DNA of 64,000 nt from JABMQW01 sp964439935 (GTDB taxonomy: Bacteria; Fidelibacterota; Marinisomatia; Marinisomatales; TCS56), in NCBI GenBank assembly GCA_964439935.1, contig CAYTPW010000002.1:124001-188000 (forward strand), in the 5' to 3' direction. The position numbers were made by a program, and so were the translations under genes. The notes beneath the pieces are model-generated. The model searched no databases. It had not been told where the DNA came from and was given only the letters and a program-made list of their open reading frames with translations. Shown piece after piece: positions 52,674-61,613 of this stretch (the first letter of the stretch is position 1; every line of letters starts with the position of its first letter).

Positions 52674-53429
52674 ATGACCAATACTGATCAACTTCGCAAA
52701 ACAATATTGGACCGCGGTAATCTCCCGGTGCATATAGCTATTGTCATGGATGGGAACGGCCGCTGGGCCAAAAAACGCAGGTTACCGCGGATTGCCGGTC
52801 ATCGCGAAGGCATTAATTCGGTGCGCGAAATCACCCGGACCTGTGGTGAAATGGGAATCAAACATCTGACCCTGTATACTTTTTCAAAAGAAAACTGGAA
52901 TCGTCCACTCCGAGAGGTCTCGGCAATCATGCGCTTGCTGTTGAAGACGATTCGACTAGAAGTTGAAAACCTGCACAAGAACAATGTTCGCTTAACGGTA
53001 ATCGGACAGATCGATGATCTGACGGCCGACGCCCGCCAGGGAATGCTGGAAGGTGTCGAATTAACAAAAAATAACAGTGGTTTAAATCTCAATCTGGCAT
53101 TGAGCTACGGTAGCCGCCAGGAAATCACTACGGCCGTGCAATCGTTAGCGCGTCAAGTTCAGGCCGGGAAGCTGGAACCGGATGCAATTGATGAAACCAG
53201 TATCAGTGAACAATTATATACTGCCCACATGCCTGATCCCGATTTACTGATTCGTACCGGCGGTGAATTTCGAATCAGTAATTTTCTGCTGTGGCAAATG
53301 GCCTATACAGAAGTTTACGTCACAGCTGTTTTCTGGCCGGACTTCCGTGAACGGGAACTTTTCAAAGCAATAGGCGAATACCAGACACGTGAACGTCGAT
53401 TTGGAATGGTGAGCGAACAAATAAAGTAG
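52674..53429 (+). CDS. uppS: Isoprenyl transferase (undecaprenyl diphosphate synthase)
   Basis: 251 residues. HIAIVMDGNGRWAKKRRLPR (about 20-39) includes the catalytic Asp, followed by AGHREGINSVREITRTCGEM, LTLYTFSKENWNRP (about 65-78), LNLALSYGSRQEI (about 139-151) and DLLIRTGGEFRISNFLLWQ (about 193-211). It condenses isopentenyl diphosphate onto farnesyl diphosphate to give the C55 carrier for peptidoglycan and O-antigen. It opens the envelope operon; bamA begins 5 bases after its stop. Confidence 0.96.
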   Translation: MTNTDQLRKTILDRGNLPVHIAIVMDGNGRWAKKRRLPRIAGHREGINSVREITRTCGEMGIKHLTLYTFSKENWNRPLREVSAIMRLLLKTIRLEVENLHKNNVRLTVIGQIDDLTADARQGMLEGVELTKNNSGLNLNLALSYGSRQEITTAVQSLARQVQAGKLEPDAIDETSISEQLYTAHMPDPDLLIRTGGEFRISNFLLWQMAYTEVYVTAVFWPDFRERELFKAIGEYQTRERRFGMVSEQIK

Positions 53430-53434
53430 CTATA

Positions 53435-55879
53435 ATGAAAAAAATTATTTTCTTGTATTTTATAATCTTTTCCGGTCTCTTTGGGCAGCAGGCACAGGAT
53501 ATTACCATGAACCTGCTGGAAGTTAAGGTGGAGGGTAACGAATTAACTTCTGCCAGCATCATCCGCTATACCAGTGGATTGTCACAGAATCAGGAGATCA
53601 GTGGCAGCGAGTTTCCCCGGGCCGTTAAACGCTTATGGGGACTGGGTGTGTTCAGCGATGTCCAGATCCGTCTAGATGAAGAAACGGCTGAAGGCGTTCG
53701 CATCACCATCGTCGTTGATGAGAATTATATCCTGGGACGGGTACATTACGAGGGCAATAAGAAGGTCCGTGCTAGAAAATTCGAGGAGGAGTTGTCACTG
53801 GTCAGCGGACAACGGATTCAGCCGGCCACGATCTCCAAGACGATCCGTAAGATAAGCGAGATTTACGCTGAAGACGGTTATTTGCAGGTTGATATCCAGG
53901 GAGAGATTATTGCACCGCGACCGGAGGAAGAAAAACGCAAAAGGAGAAAATCAAAACCGAAGGTTGATCAGAAAAAAACACCATCGGTGCGAGACATAGT
54001 ATTTACGATCGATGAGAACCGCAAAGTTAAAACCAGACATATCACCATCACCGGCAATTCTGCTTTCAGTGATTTTCGGCTTCGGCGGGTGCTGAAAGAA
54101 ACCAAACAGCAGCGCTGGTACCTGTTCTGGCGCAGCCATTTTGATGAGGATAAATTCGACGAAGATAAATTGCTGTTTGAAAAATTCTACCGTAATCGTG
54201 GTTATCGGGACTTCATTATCTTAAGCGATTCGGTTATCTACAGCGCTGACCGAAACCGGATGGATATTGGACTGAGCGTCTATGAAGGACCTAAATACTA
54301 TTACCGCAATTTTTCCTGGGAAGGGAATAACCTGTTCACCGATGAGGAATTAAGCCGCCGTCTGCGTTTAGCTGCCGGTGATACTTATAGCGAAGAAGAA
54401 TTCGATCTGGCGGTCTATGACCGGGTACAGGGGCTGTACATGGACCGCGGCTATATTTACAGTCAGATCCAACCACAGGTGACACCGATCAGTGAAGATT
54501 CCCTGGATATCGCCTTTTCGGTGATTGAAAATCACCAGGTATCCGTTCGGGATATTCTGGTAGTTGGGAATACCAAGACCCGTGAAAACGTAATTCGCCG
54601 CGAGCTGATGATATATCCCGGAGATGTATTTAACCGCGAAAAATTAATTCAGAGCCAGCGCAAGATTTATTTACTGAATTATTTCGGTAATGTTATCCCG
54701 GATGTAGTGCCGGTCGATGAGGATGAAATTGACCTTGAAATAATGGTGGAAGAACGCTCTTCGGATCGTGCTAATGCCAATATCGGTTTTACCGGCGAAT
54801 ATGGGATGACCGGTGGCGGTGGTCTGGAATTCAATAATTTTGATCTGGCTCGTCCATTCAGAAGTGGAAACGGCCAGCGGTTGAGCCTGAGTTTTAATGT
54901 GGGTACCCAGTATTCAATAACCCAGTCAACACCATCAAAATATCGGGCCTTTTCACTGAGTTTCATCGATCCGATGGTCCGCGATAGCCGAAATTTAATT
55001 GGCTTTTCACTGTTTTATACTCTGCGTGGACAATCCACGACTTATTATTATCCGCTGGATATCACCAGCCAGGGTGGTTCCCTGCGCTGGGGGCGTAGAT
55101 TCAAGTGGCCGGATGATTATTTCCGGGGTACCTGGGTAATCAGCGGGGTTAAACGATTTTATTCCGGGACCCAGGAAAATATCGACCGCTACGTATCCGG
55201 TGCGGAAAAGACCGCCGGAGTTAATCTTACCCAGATTATTACCCGCGAGAGCCGCGACCATGCCGAATTTCCCACCCGTGGATCACGGATGGTTTGGGAA
55301 ACCACCTTATCCGGTGGACCACTCCCGGGAAATGAAGATTATCACAAACACATATTGAATTTGGACTGGTATACGCCTACATTCAGTAAATTTGTTTTGA
55401 CAAGTTCTTTAAAAATGGGCGTCATCGAACCATTGCCTGACCGGGATGAACGCTATTCGCTGATCCCGATTAATGAGAAATTCATTATGGGTGGCAGCGG
55501 GATTCCCTATGGCAACATGCTGCGCGGTTATCCCGATAATTCAATCGGTCCCCAGTATAACGGTAGACCGGTGGGCGGCAATGCGATGTTTAAATACAAT
55601 ACCGAAGTCAGATTTCCCCTTTCGGATAATCCGACGGTGTATTTCCTGGCCTTTGCCGAGGCTGGTAATGTTTGGGAAACGCACCAGATGACGGAGCCAT
55701 TTTCATTGTCGCGTAATTCTGCCCTTAACTTGCGGCGTTCAGCGGGATTTGGAATTCGTTTCTTTATGCCTATGGTCGGAATGTTGGGTTTCGATATGGG
55801 CTATGGATTTGATGGTATTGCAGATGACGGGGAACCGACCGGCTGGAATTACCACATTATTTTCGGACAACAATTTTAA
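53435..55879 (+). CDS. bamA: BamA, outer-membrane protein assembly factor
   Basis: 814 residues. A signal peptide (1-18) is followed by five POTRA domains (about 25-440) and a 16-strand Omp85 barrel with FIDPMVRDSRN, FPTRGSRM (about 608-615) and the conserved barrel motif region around VRFPLSDN. It ends GWNYHIIFGQQF with an aromatic residue as the barrel signal. It folds beta-barrel proteins into the outer membrane. Residues 161-184 (PRPEEEKRKRRKSKPKVDQK then KTPS) form an unusually long, charged insertion inside the POTRA region. skp follows after 20 bases, as in many genomes. Confidence 0.97.
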   Translation: MKKIIFLYFIIFSGLFGQQAQDITMNLLEVKVEGNELTSASIIRYTSGLSQNQEISGSEFPRAVKRLWGLGVFSDVQIRLDEETAEGVRITIVVDENYILGRVHYEGNKKVRARKFEEELSLVSGQRIQPATISKTIRKISEIYAEDGYLQVDIQGEIIAPRPEEEKRKRRKSKPKVDQKKTPSVRDIVFTIDENRKVKTRHITITGNSAFSDFRLRRVLKETKQQRWYLFWRSHFDEDKFDEDKLLFEKFYRNRGYRDFIILSDSVIYSADRNRMDIGLSVYEGPKYYYRNFSWEGNNLFTDEELSRRLRLAAGDTYSEEEFDLAVYDRVQGLYMDRGYIYSQIQPQVTPISEDSLDIAFSVIENHQVSVRDILVVGNTKTRENVIRRELMIYPGDVFNREKLIQSQRKIYLLNYFGNVIPDVVPVDEDEIDLEIMVEERSSDRANANIGFTGEYGMTGGGGLEFNNFDLARPFRSGNGQRLSLSFNVGTQYSITQSTPSKYRAFSLSFIDPMVRDSRNLIGFSLFYTLRGQSTTYYYPLDITSQGGSLRWGRRFKWPDDYFRGTWVISGVKRFYSGTQENIDRYVSGAEKTAGVNLTQIITRESRDHAEFPTRGSRMVWETTLSGGPLPGNEDYHKHILNLDWYTPTFSKFVLTSSLKMGVIEPLPDRDERYSLIPINEKFIMGGSGIPYGNMLRGYPDNSIGPQYNGRPVGGNAMFKYNTEVRFPLSDNPTVYFLAFAEAGNVWETHQMTEPFSLSRNSALNLRRSAGFGIRFFMPMVGMLGFDMGYGFDGIADDGEPTGWNYHIIFGQQF

Positions 55880-55899
55880 CAGTCACAAGGAGGAAATTA

Positions 55900-56430
55900 G
55901 TGGCACGTAAAACGATTCTGTTAACTGTAATGGCTGTTGTATTACTGCCGTTATCAGCGCTGCAGGGACAAGTCAAAGTTGGATATGTACAATCTGAGCG
56001 CATCCGAACGGAATATGAAGAATTCCGCGATGCCGAATCCCAGCTTCAATTGGATTTTCGCAAGGTGCAGTTTGAATATTCGACCATGGTCGCTCAACTT
56101 GACAGTTTAAATCAGGATTTTGAGACCAAACGGTTGATGAGTTCACCGGAAGCAAAACGTGAGATGGAGAAACAGATTTCGCAGCTCCAGCAGGATATTC
56201 AGGCCTTTCAACAGCAAAAAGTCGGACCGGAAGGCGAACTGTATAAAAAGCAAGCACAGCTGGAATATGATATTCTTGCTCAAGTAAAACAGGCGGTGGA
56301 TAAAGTCGCAATTGACAAGGGTTATGATTTTATCCTGGATGGTTCGGTTTCTTTATTGTATGCCAAACCGACCTATGATGTCACCGATGATGTTTTACAC
56401 GAACTAAGGAAAATTAGTACGGTAGAATAA
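55900..56430 (+). CDS. skp: Periplasmic chaperone Skp/OmpH
   Basis: 176 residues from a GTG start with the ribosome site AAGGAGG 7 bases upstream. The signal peptide is about 1-23 (ILLTVMAVVLLPLSALQGQ). The mature protein begins VKVGYVQSERIRTEYEEF and continues as a long coiled coil (about 45-120), then strands near YDFILDGSVSLLYAKPTYDVTDD (split) that close the trimer. It escorts unfolded outer-membrane proteins. Its place between bamA and lpxD is the classical order. Confidence 0.92.
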   Translation: MARKTILLTVMAVVLLPLSALQGQVKVGYVQSERIRTEYEEFRDAESQLQLDFRKVQFEYSTMVAQLDSLNQDFETKRLMSSPEAKREMEKQISQLQQDIQAFQQQKVGPEGELYKKQAQLEYDILAQVKQAVDKVAIDKGYDFILDGSVSLLYAKPTYDVTDDVLHELRKISTVE

Positions 56431-56432
56431 GC

Positions 56433-57446
56433 TTGTCCACCCTGAAAGAGCTGGCTGCTCTCGTTGGTGGGAAACTGATCGGAGACATGGGACTGGTAAT
56501 AACCGGTGTCTCTGAAATCCAGAACGGAAAACCGGATACGATCACTTTTCTTGCCAATCCGCGCTATAAAAATCATCTGGAAGATACTCAGGCTGCCGCT
56601 GTTATTGTGGCTGATCGTGAGTTGCTGGGTGAACATAATGGTATAATTGTCGATAATCCCCAGTTGGCAATTGCGCAAATTTTAGCGCATTTCCAATCGC
56701 CGCTACCGCAACCAGACGGCATACATTCTACCGCCCTGGTTGATCCGTCTGCGGTGATCGGTGAGAACGTTGGTATTGGTCCTTTTGCAGTTATTGAAGC
56801 TGATGCGCAAATCGGGTCCGGCACTACGATTGGTGCCCACACGGTTATCGGTCATCGTGCAACAATCGGCTCAGAGGGACATTTGAATGCCCGGGTTGTG
56901 ATTTATCATGATTGCCAGATCGGTGATCGCGTCCTAATTCACAGCGGTACGGTGATTGGCTGTGATGGCTTTGGTTTTGTCACCGCAGCTGATATTCATC
57001 ATAAAATTCCTCAGACTGGACGAGTCGTGGTAGGAAATGATGTGGAATTTGGCGCGAATTGTTCTATTGATCGAGGAACCATCGGCGATACCAGAATCGG
57101 TGCTGGCTGTAAATTTGATAATCTGGTACACATTGCGCACAATGTAAAAATTGGTGTTGGTTGCCTGATTGCCGGCGAGGTTGGAATTGCCGGTAGTGCG
57201 GTAATAGGGGATTATTGTATATTCGCAGGTCAGGTTGGTGTTGCACCACATCTGAAAGTAGGTGATCGCGCCATCTGTGCGGCTAAGACCGGTGTAACCA
57301 AATCCATACCAGGGGGCAGGGTATATGCCGGTATGCCGGTTCGTGAAATTCGTGAGCAAAATAAACGGGATGCAGTACTTACTGCAGTTGCTTTATTGAA
57401 AAAACGATTGTTAAAATTAGAAGCTAAAGTTCTGAATCTTGATTGA
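56433..57446 (+). CDS. lpxD: UDP-3-O-acylglucosamine N-acyltransferase
   Basis: 337 residues from a TTG start 2 bases after the skp stop. An N-terminal domain (about 1-95, LKELAALVGGKLIG, then FLANPRYKNHL) precedes a left-handed beta-helix of hexapeptide repeats (about 100-310), with the catalytic histidine region in GFGFVTAADIHHKIPQTGRV-like sequence (His near 190). The C-terminus is a helix (AVLTAVALLKKRLLKLE). LpxD adds the second acyl chain to UDP-3-O-acyl-glucosamine in lipid A synthesis. lpxC-fabZ follows after 7 bases. Confidence 0.95.
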   Translation: MSTLKELAALVGGKLIGDMGLVITGVSEIQNGKPDTITFLANPRYKNHLEDTQAAAVIVADRELLGEHNGIIVDNPQLAIAQILAHFQSPLPQPDGIHSTALVDPSAVIGENVGIGPFAVIEADAQIGSGTTIGAHTVIGHRATIGSEGHLNARVVIYHDCQIGDRVLIHSGTVIGCDGFGFVTAADIHHKIPQTGRVVVGNDVEFGANCSIDRGTIGDTRIGAGCKFDNLVHIAHNVKIGVGCLIAGEVGIAGSAVIGDYCIFAGQVGVAPHLKVGDRAICAAKTGVTKSIPGGRVYAGMPVREIREQNKRDAVLTAVALLKKRLLKLEAKVLNLD

Positions 57447-57453
57447 ATGAAGG

Positions 57454-58857
57454 ATGAGTAAGTACCAGAAGACCCTATCGAAACCCACCTCGATCGTAGG
57501 ACAGGGATTGCATACCGGTGTGGAATGTAGGATTACATTTAAACCGGCCGCTGTGAATACCGGCATTCGTTTTATGCGGATGGATGTTGACGGCTGTCCG
57601 GAGATTAAGGCCGATATCGACCATGTGGTGGATATATCCCGGGGCACAACCATAATGCAAAAAGGTGTCCGCGTTCACACGGTCGAACATGTACTGGCGG
57701 CCATTTCAGGACTCGGTTTGGACAATGTATTGATTGAATTGACCGAAAAAGAGCCACCCGTTCTGGATGGCAGTGCCAAGGCTTTTGTCGATGCTCTTTT
57801 AAAAGCGGGAATCGAGGAGCAGAATGCCCGTCGGGAAGTGCTTGAAATTGATAAGACCATCACTTATTCCGATCCTGAACGGGGAATTGATATCCATGTT
57901 TTACCGTCCGATCGTTTCCGGGTCACATTCATGGTAGATTATAAGATCAAGACCCTGGGGACACAGTATACCTCGATCTATAATATGGAAGAGGATTTTG
58001 CCGATCAAATTGCACCGGCCCGTACTTTCTGCTTCCTGAGTGAAGTCGAAGAATTAAAGGATTTGGGCCTGATCAAAGGCGGTGATCTGGATAATGCAGT
58101 TGTGATTATCGATAAAGAAATCGACCGCAAAGAAGTAGAACATCTGCGGACCGCCTTTGGAATCCGGGAAGAAATAATCCTGGGCGCAAATGGTATCCTG
58201 AACGGTAAGAAACTGCGTTTCAAAAATGAACCGGTCCGTCATAAAGCTTTGGATTTGATCGGTGATCTGGCCCTGCTTGGAATTCCAATCCGCGGACATG
58301 TGATCGCCGCCCGCAGCGGACACGCCAGTAATGTGGAACTGGTAAAAAAGATAAAAAAAGAATACGAAAAGAAGATCATTCAAAAGCGGTTTCAGGCTCG
58401 AGCTACCGGTGATTATTTATTTGATATCCACGGTGTGATGAATGTATTACCACACCGCTATCCATTTATTTTAGTGGATCGGGTGGTGGACATGATACCC
58501 GACGAACGCTTGACCGCCATTAAAAATGTGACGGTAAACGAACCGTTCTTTCCCGGACATTTCCCGCAACAGAAGGTCATGCCGGGAGTGCTGATCGTTG
58601 AAACCATGGCTCAGGCCGGTGCCTTTCTGATCTTGAATTCGCTGGATGACCCAACCAAGAAGAACATGTTTATGATCGGAATTGAGAAAGCCCGTTTTAG
58701 AGGACAGGTGATTCCCGGCGATCAATTACGAATTGAGATGGAATTGAATAAATTCCGCTTGAAGACGGCGCGGTTGATCGGTCGTGCCTATGTTGGTGAC
58801 AAGCTGGTGACTGAAGCAGTGATTCTGGCTCAGGTTGTCGATCAGCAGGGAGAGTAA
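57454..58857 (+). CDS. lpxC-fabZ: LpxC-FabZ fusion: UDP-3-O-acyl-GlcNAc deacetylase and (3R)-hydroxyacyl-ACP dehydratase
   Basis: 467 residues. LpxC part about 1-305: zinc and catalytic residues in HTVEHVLAAISG (His79, Glu78), VRHKALDLIGD (His263, Asp267) and SGHASNVELVKK (His290). A linker (about 305-322, basic) joins it to FabZ about 323-467, with VLPHRYPFILVDRV (His334) and GVLIVETMAQAGA (Glu383). LpxC performs the committed deacetylation in lipid A synthesis and FabZ dehydrates hydroxyacyl-ACP, so the fusion couples the point where hydroxyacyl chains go to lipid A or to fatty acids. Fusions of this kind are typical of Bacteroidetes/Chlorobi relatives. Confidence 0.95.
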   Translation: MSKYQKTLSKPTSIVGQGLHTGVECRITFKPAAVNTGIRFMRMDVDGCPEIKADIDHVVDISRGTTIMQKGVRVHTVEHVLAAISGLGLDNVLIELTEKEPPVLDGSAKAFVDALLKAGIEEQNARREVLEIDKTITYSDPERGIDIHVLPSDRFRVTFMVDYKIKTLGTQYTSIYNMEEDFADQIAPARTFCFLSEVEELKDLGLIKGGDLDNAVVIIDKEIDRKEVEHLRTAFGIREEIILGANGILNGKKLRFKNEPVRHKALDLIGDLALLGIPIRGHVIAARSGHASNVELVKKIKKEYEKKIIQKRFQARATGDYLFDIHGVMNVLPHRYPFILVDRVVDMIPDERLTAIKNVTVNEPFFPGHFPQQKVMPGVLIVETMAQAGAFLILNSLDDPTKKNMFMIGIEKARFRGQVIPGDQLRIEMELNKFRLKTARLIGRAYVGDKLVTEAVILAQVVDQQGE

Positions 58858-59632
58858 TATCTCCGCCCAAATCCATCCGACAGCAATTGTCAGTTCCCTG
58901 GCCCGCTTAGACTCTGATATTGTTATCGGTCCCTACTCGGTAATTGCCGATGATGTTGAGATTGGTTCGGGATCGGTTATCGGAAACCATGTTACCATTG
59001 ATAATGGTACAACAATTGGCAAAAACTGTGACATTCTCCATAATTCGTCGATTGGTGCCCCGCCACAGGATTTGAAATATGCGGGTGAAAAAACGCGTCT
59101 GCTGATTGGTGATAACGTTAAAATCCGGGAATCATGCACTTTAAATCGCGGTACTGCTGCTCGCGGTACAACCGAGATCGGAGCCGGTTGTCTGTTGATG
59201 GCCTATGTCCATATTGCCCATGATTGTGTCGTCGGTGAACGGACGATTTTTGCCAACCAGGCCACCTTAGGAGGACATGTCGATATCGGTTCATCCGCTT
59301 CGCTCGGTGGCGGTGTTCTGGTGCATCAGTTTTGCCGGGTCGGCAAGCATGTATTTATCGGTGGCGGTTTCCGGGTTGTACAGGATGTTCCGCCCTATAT
59401 ATTAGCGGCCGGGGAACCGCTGCGCTATGCCGGGATCAATCGCATCGGCCTGGAGCGCAATGGCTTTGCGGCTGAAACCAGAACTATGATCAAACGGGCC
59501 TACCGAATTTATTTTCGATCAAACCTGTCACGGAAGGCAGCCCTGGATAAAATTAAAGCAGAACTGCCCAATACGCCAGAAGTTGAAGAAATTATCAATT
59601 TTATTGAAGCAAGTGCGCGCAGTATCATCTAA
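58835..59632 (+). CDS. lpxA: UDP-N-acetylglucosamine O-acyltransferase
   Basis: About 257-265 residues. The core QIHPTAIVSSLARLDSDIVI and following hexapeptide repeats (about 15-190), with the catalytic histidine in VHIAHDCVVG (about 125-134) and the C-terminal helices (TRTMIKRAYRIYF), identify LpxA. It adds the first 3-hydroxyacyl chain to UDP-GlcNAc. The start is puzzling: a TTG at 58835 lies inside lpxC-fabZ, but the best ribosome site (AGGGAG at 58847-58852) is followed by an in-frame ATC at 58859, giving SAQIHPTAIV exactly where other LpxA proteins begin. The expected ATG may have mutated or may be a sequencing change. Confidence 0.92.
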   Translation: MSISRESNISAQIHPTAIVSSLARLDSDIVIGPYSVIADDVEIGSGSVIGNHVTIDNGTTIGKNCDILHNSSIGAPPQDLKYAGEKTRLLIGDNVKIRESCTLNRGTAARGTTEIGAGCLLMAYVHIAHDCVVGERTIFANQATLGGHVDIGSSASLGGGVLVHQFCRVGKHVFIGGGFRVVQDVPPYILAAGEPLRYAGINRIGLERNGFAAETRTMIKRAYRIYFRSNLSRKAALDKIKAELPNTPEVEEIINFIEASARSII

Positions 59633-60374
59633 TCAGGTGGCGCATCCCGCAGCGTGGGTATTTAAATGTTTTCTGATTGTTTTGTTGGGATTTTATCCTA
59701 TCCGGGGGCAATGGCATTCTTTCGATCTGGATGCATTGAATCCTGATGCATTTAATCCTGCCGCGGTTGAACTGTTTTTGCGCGGGGCGGGTCTGGCGCT
59801 GGGGCACCATTCATTATTTTCTGATACCCAAGCGGATCGTTTGCGCTTTGGAATTTCATTGTCATATCCCTGGTATTTGGAAGATTCACCAGCTGCGAGT
59901 AATCAAAATGGTCCGGTTCCGCTGATCGATATTGGTTACCTGGTCACCTCCAACCTGATCTTGACCGGTCGGTTGAGTGGCTTCGGTTCCGGTGAAGATG
60001 TAGTACAGATTACATCCTATGGTGGTATTTTATTCTTGGAGCGCGCCGATCAGTCCGCTCCCTGGACGTTTAATGTGAACCTGGCTCTGCTACAAGGACC
60101 GCGGGATATTTATCTGCGCACGGTTGATGTTTTAATGCAGCGGCGATTTCAGTTGTGGCCCTTTTCAGTCAACCTCGGTTTTGGCACCAATCTATATTCC
60201 GGCCACGCAACGCTCGATGACGACCAGACCTATGCTGAGCGTTTTACCGGGCAAACCAATTATATCTTTATTGGCCACCAGATCAGCGGCTCGCCATTGG
60301 ACGGTTTGGGCATCCAGCTGCACCTGCATCCCCAGGTGCTGAAACTATCCCTGGACGTCGTTAAGGAATTCTGA
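59613..60374 (+). CDS. Putative secreted/outer-membrane protein between lpxA and dxr
   Basis: About 240-264 residues; starts are TTG at 59583, GTG at 59613 or GTG at 59637, all overlapping or abutting lpxA. All give a hydrophobic signal (FKCFLIVLLGFYPIRG). The body is beta-rich with Gly/aromatic turns: LYPWYL-like strand SLSYPWYLEDSP, LIDIGYLVTSNLILTGRLSG and VNLGFGTNLYSGHATLDD, with C-terminal LSLDVVKEF. It resembles a barrel or porin-like protein, but I do not know its family. Its location inside the lipid A and isoprenoid operon suggests an outer-membrane role. It is 2 bases before dxr. Confidence 0.6.
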   Translation: MRAVSSNQVAHPAAWVFKCFLIVLLGFYPIRGQWHSFDLDALNPDAFNPAAVELFLRGAGLALGHHSLFSDTQADRLRFGISLSYPWYLEDSPAASNQNGPVPLIDIGYLVTSNLILTGRLSGFGSGEDVVQITSYGGILFLERADQSAPWTFNVNLALLQGPRDIYLRTVDVLMQRRFQLWPFSVNLGFGTNLYSGHATLDDDQTYAERFTGQTNYIFIGHQISGSPLDGLGIQLHLHPQVLKLSLDVVKEF

Positions 60375-60376
60375 TA

Positions 60377-61528
60377 ATGGCCCGACGCTTAACAATTCTT
60401 GGCTCCACCGGATCGATCGGTGTCAATGCCCTCAATGTTGTCGATAATCTGCCGGGTCAATTTGAAATCATCTGTTTGACCGCTAACCGCAATGCCGATT
60501 TGTTGATCAAGCAGGCTCATAAGTATCGACCGAAAACAGTTGCTGTTGCCGATCAAACCGCGGCCGGGGAGGTGTCAGATGCTTTAACAGCGACGGGGAT
60601 ACCGGTACTGACAGGCGCAGCAGGCTTGTTGGAAACCGCCGGTCGCAGCGACGCAGATTTGGTGCTTAATGCTTTGGTCGGGACGGCCGGTATGAATCCG
60701 ACAATTGCGGCGCTGAAGGCTGGTGTTGATGTCGCCCTCAGTAATAAGGAAAGCCTGGTGATGGCCGGGGGAATAATCCGGGAATTGCGGCTGGCAACCG
60801 GCTGCAGTATATTTCCGGTGGATAGTGAGCATTCGGCGATCTGGCAATGTTTGGCCGGCGAAGACCTGGCGGATGTCAAGCGCCTGATACTGACCGGTAG
60901 CGGTGGACCTTTCCGTACCCGGGATAAAGCCAGCTTCAATGCAATTACAGTTGCCGAAGCATTGAATCATCCTAACTGGACCATGGGTAAAAAAATAACT
61001 ATCGATTCGGCAACCATGATGAATAAAGGCCTGGAGGTAATCGAGGCCTATTGGCTGTTTGAACTGCCGGATTCCAAAATTGATATTGTCATCCACCCCC
61101 AGTCAATTATTCATTCACTGGTAGAATTCAGTGATGGCTCGGTGAAAGCACAATTGGGTTTGCCGGATATGCGCATTCCAATTCAGTATGCCCTGACCTA
61201 TCCCCGGCATAAACCGGCGGATTGGGAGGATCTGGATCTGGTTCAACAGGGTAATTTGACTTTTGAGGCTCCGGACTTTAAAAAATTCCCCTGCCTGCGC
61301 CTGGCATTTGAAGCCCTGAAGCAGGGCGGCAGTACCCCGGCGGCGCTTAATGTTGCCAACGAACAGGCCGTATACCGGTTCCTGAAACAGGAAATCGGAT
61401 TCAGCGATATTCCGCGCCTGATCGAAAAAGCGCTGGAGCTGCACCCTTTCATAAAGCAGCCGGATATTGATACGATTGGTGCGGTGGCAGAATGGACCAC
61501 TGCATTTTCGGTTAATTGGACGCGCTAG
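60377..61528 (+). CDS. dxr: 1-deoxy-D-xylulose 5-phosphate reductoisomerase
   Basis: 383 residues. NADPH site LGSTGSIGVNALNVV (8-22), ALSNKESLVMAGG (about 119-131), PVDSEHSAIWQCLAG (about 146-160), LTGSGGPFR and the metal-binding area NHPNWTMGKKITIDSATMMN (about 196-215), then EVIEAYWLFE, are all present. It makes 2-C-methyl-D-erythritol 4-phosphate in the non-mevalonate isoprenoid pathway, which feeds UppS at the start of the same operon. rseP follows after 85 bases. Confidence 0.96.
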   Translation: MARRLTILGSTGSIGVNALNVVDNLPGQFEIICLTANRNADLLIKQAHKYRPKTVAVADQTAAGEVSDALTATGIPVLTGAAGLLETAGRSDADLVLNALVGTAGMNPTIAALKAGVDVALSNKESLVMAGGIIRELRLATGCSIFPVDSEHSAIWQCLAGEDLADVKRLILTGSGGPFRTRDKASFNAITVAEALNHPNWTMGKKITIDSATMMNKGLEVIEAYWLFELPDSKIDIVIHPQSIIHSLVEFSDGSVKAQLGLPDMRIPIQYALTYPRHKPADWEDLDLVQQGNLTFEAPDFKKFPCLRLAFEALKQGGSTPAALNVANEQAVYRFLKQEIGFSDIPRLIEKALELHPFIKQPDIDTIGAVAEWTTAFSVNWTR

Positions 61529-61613
61529 TGGAAACTAATCAAGCAGACCGGCATTGAAGGATACAATTATTTCCAGGCTACAATCAGATTAAATGGAATA
61601 TTAAAATAAGAAT

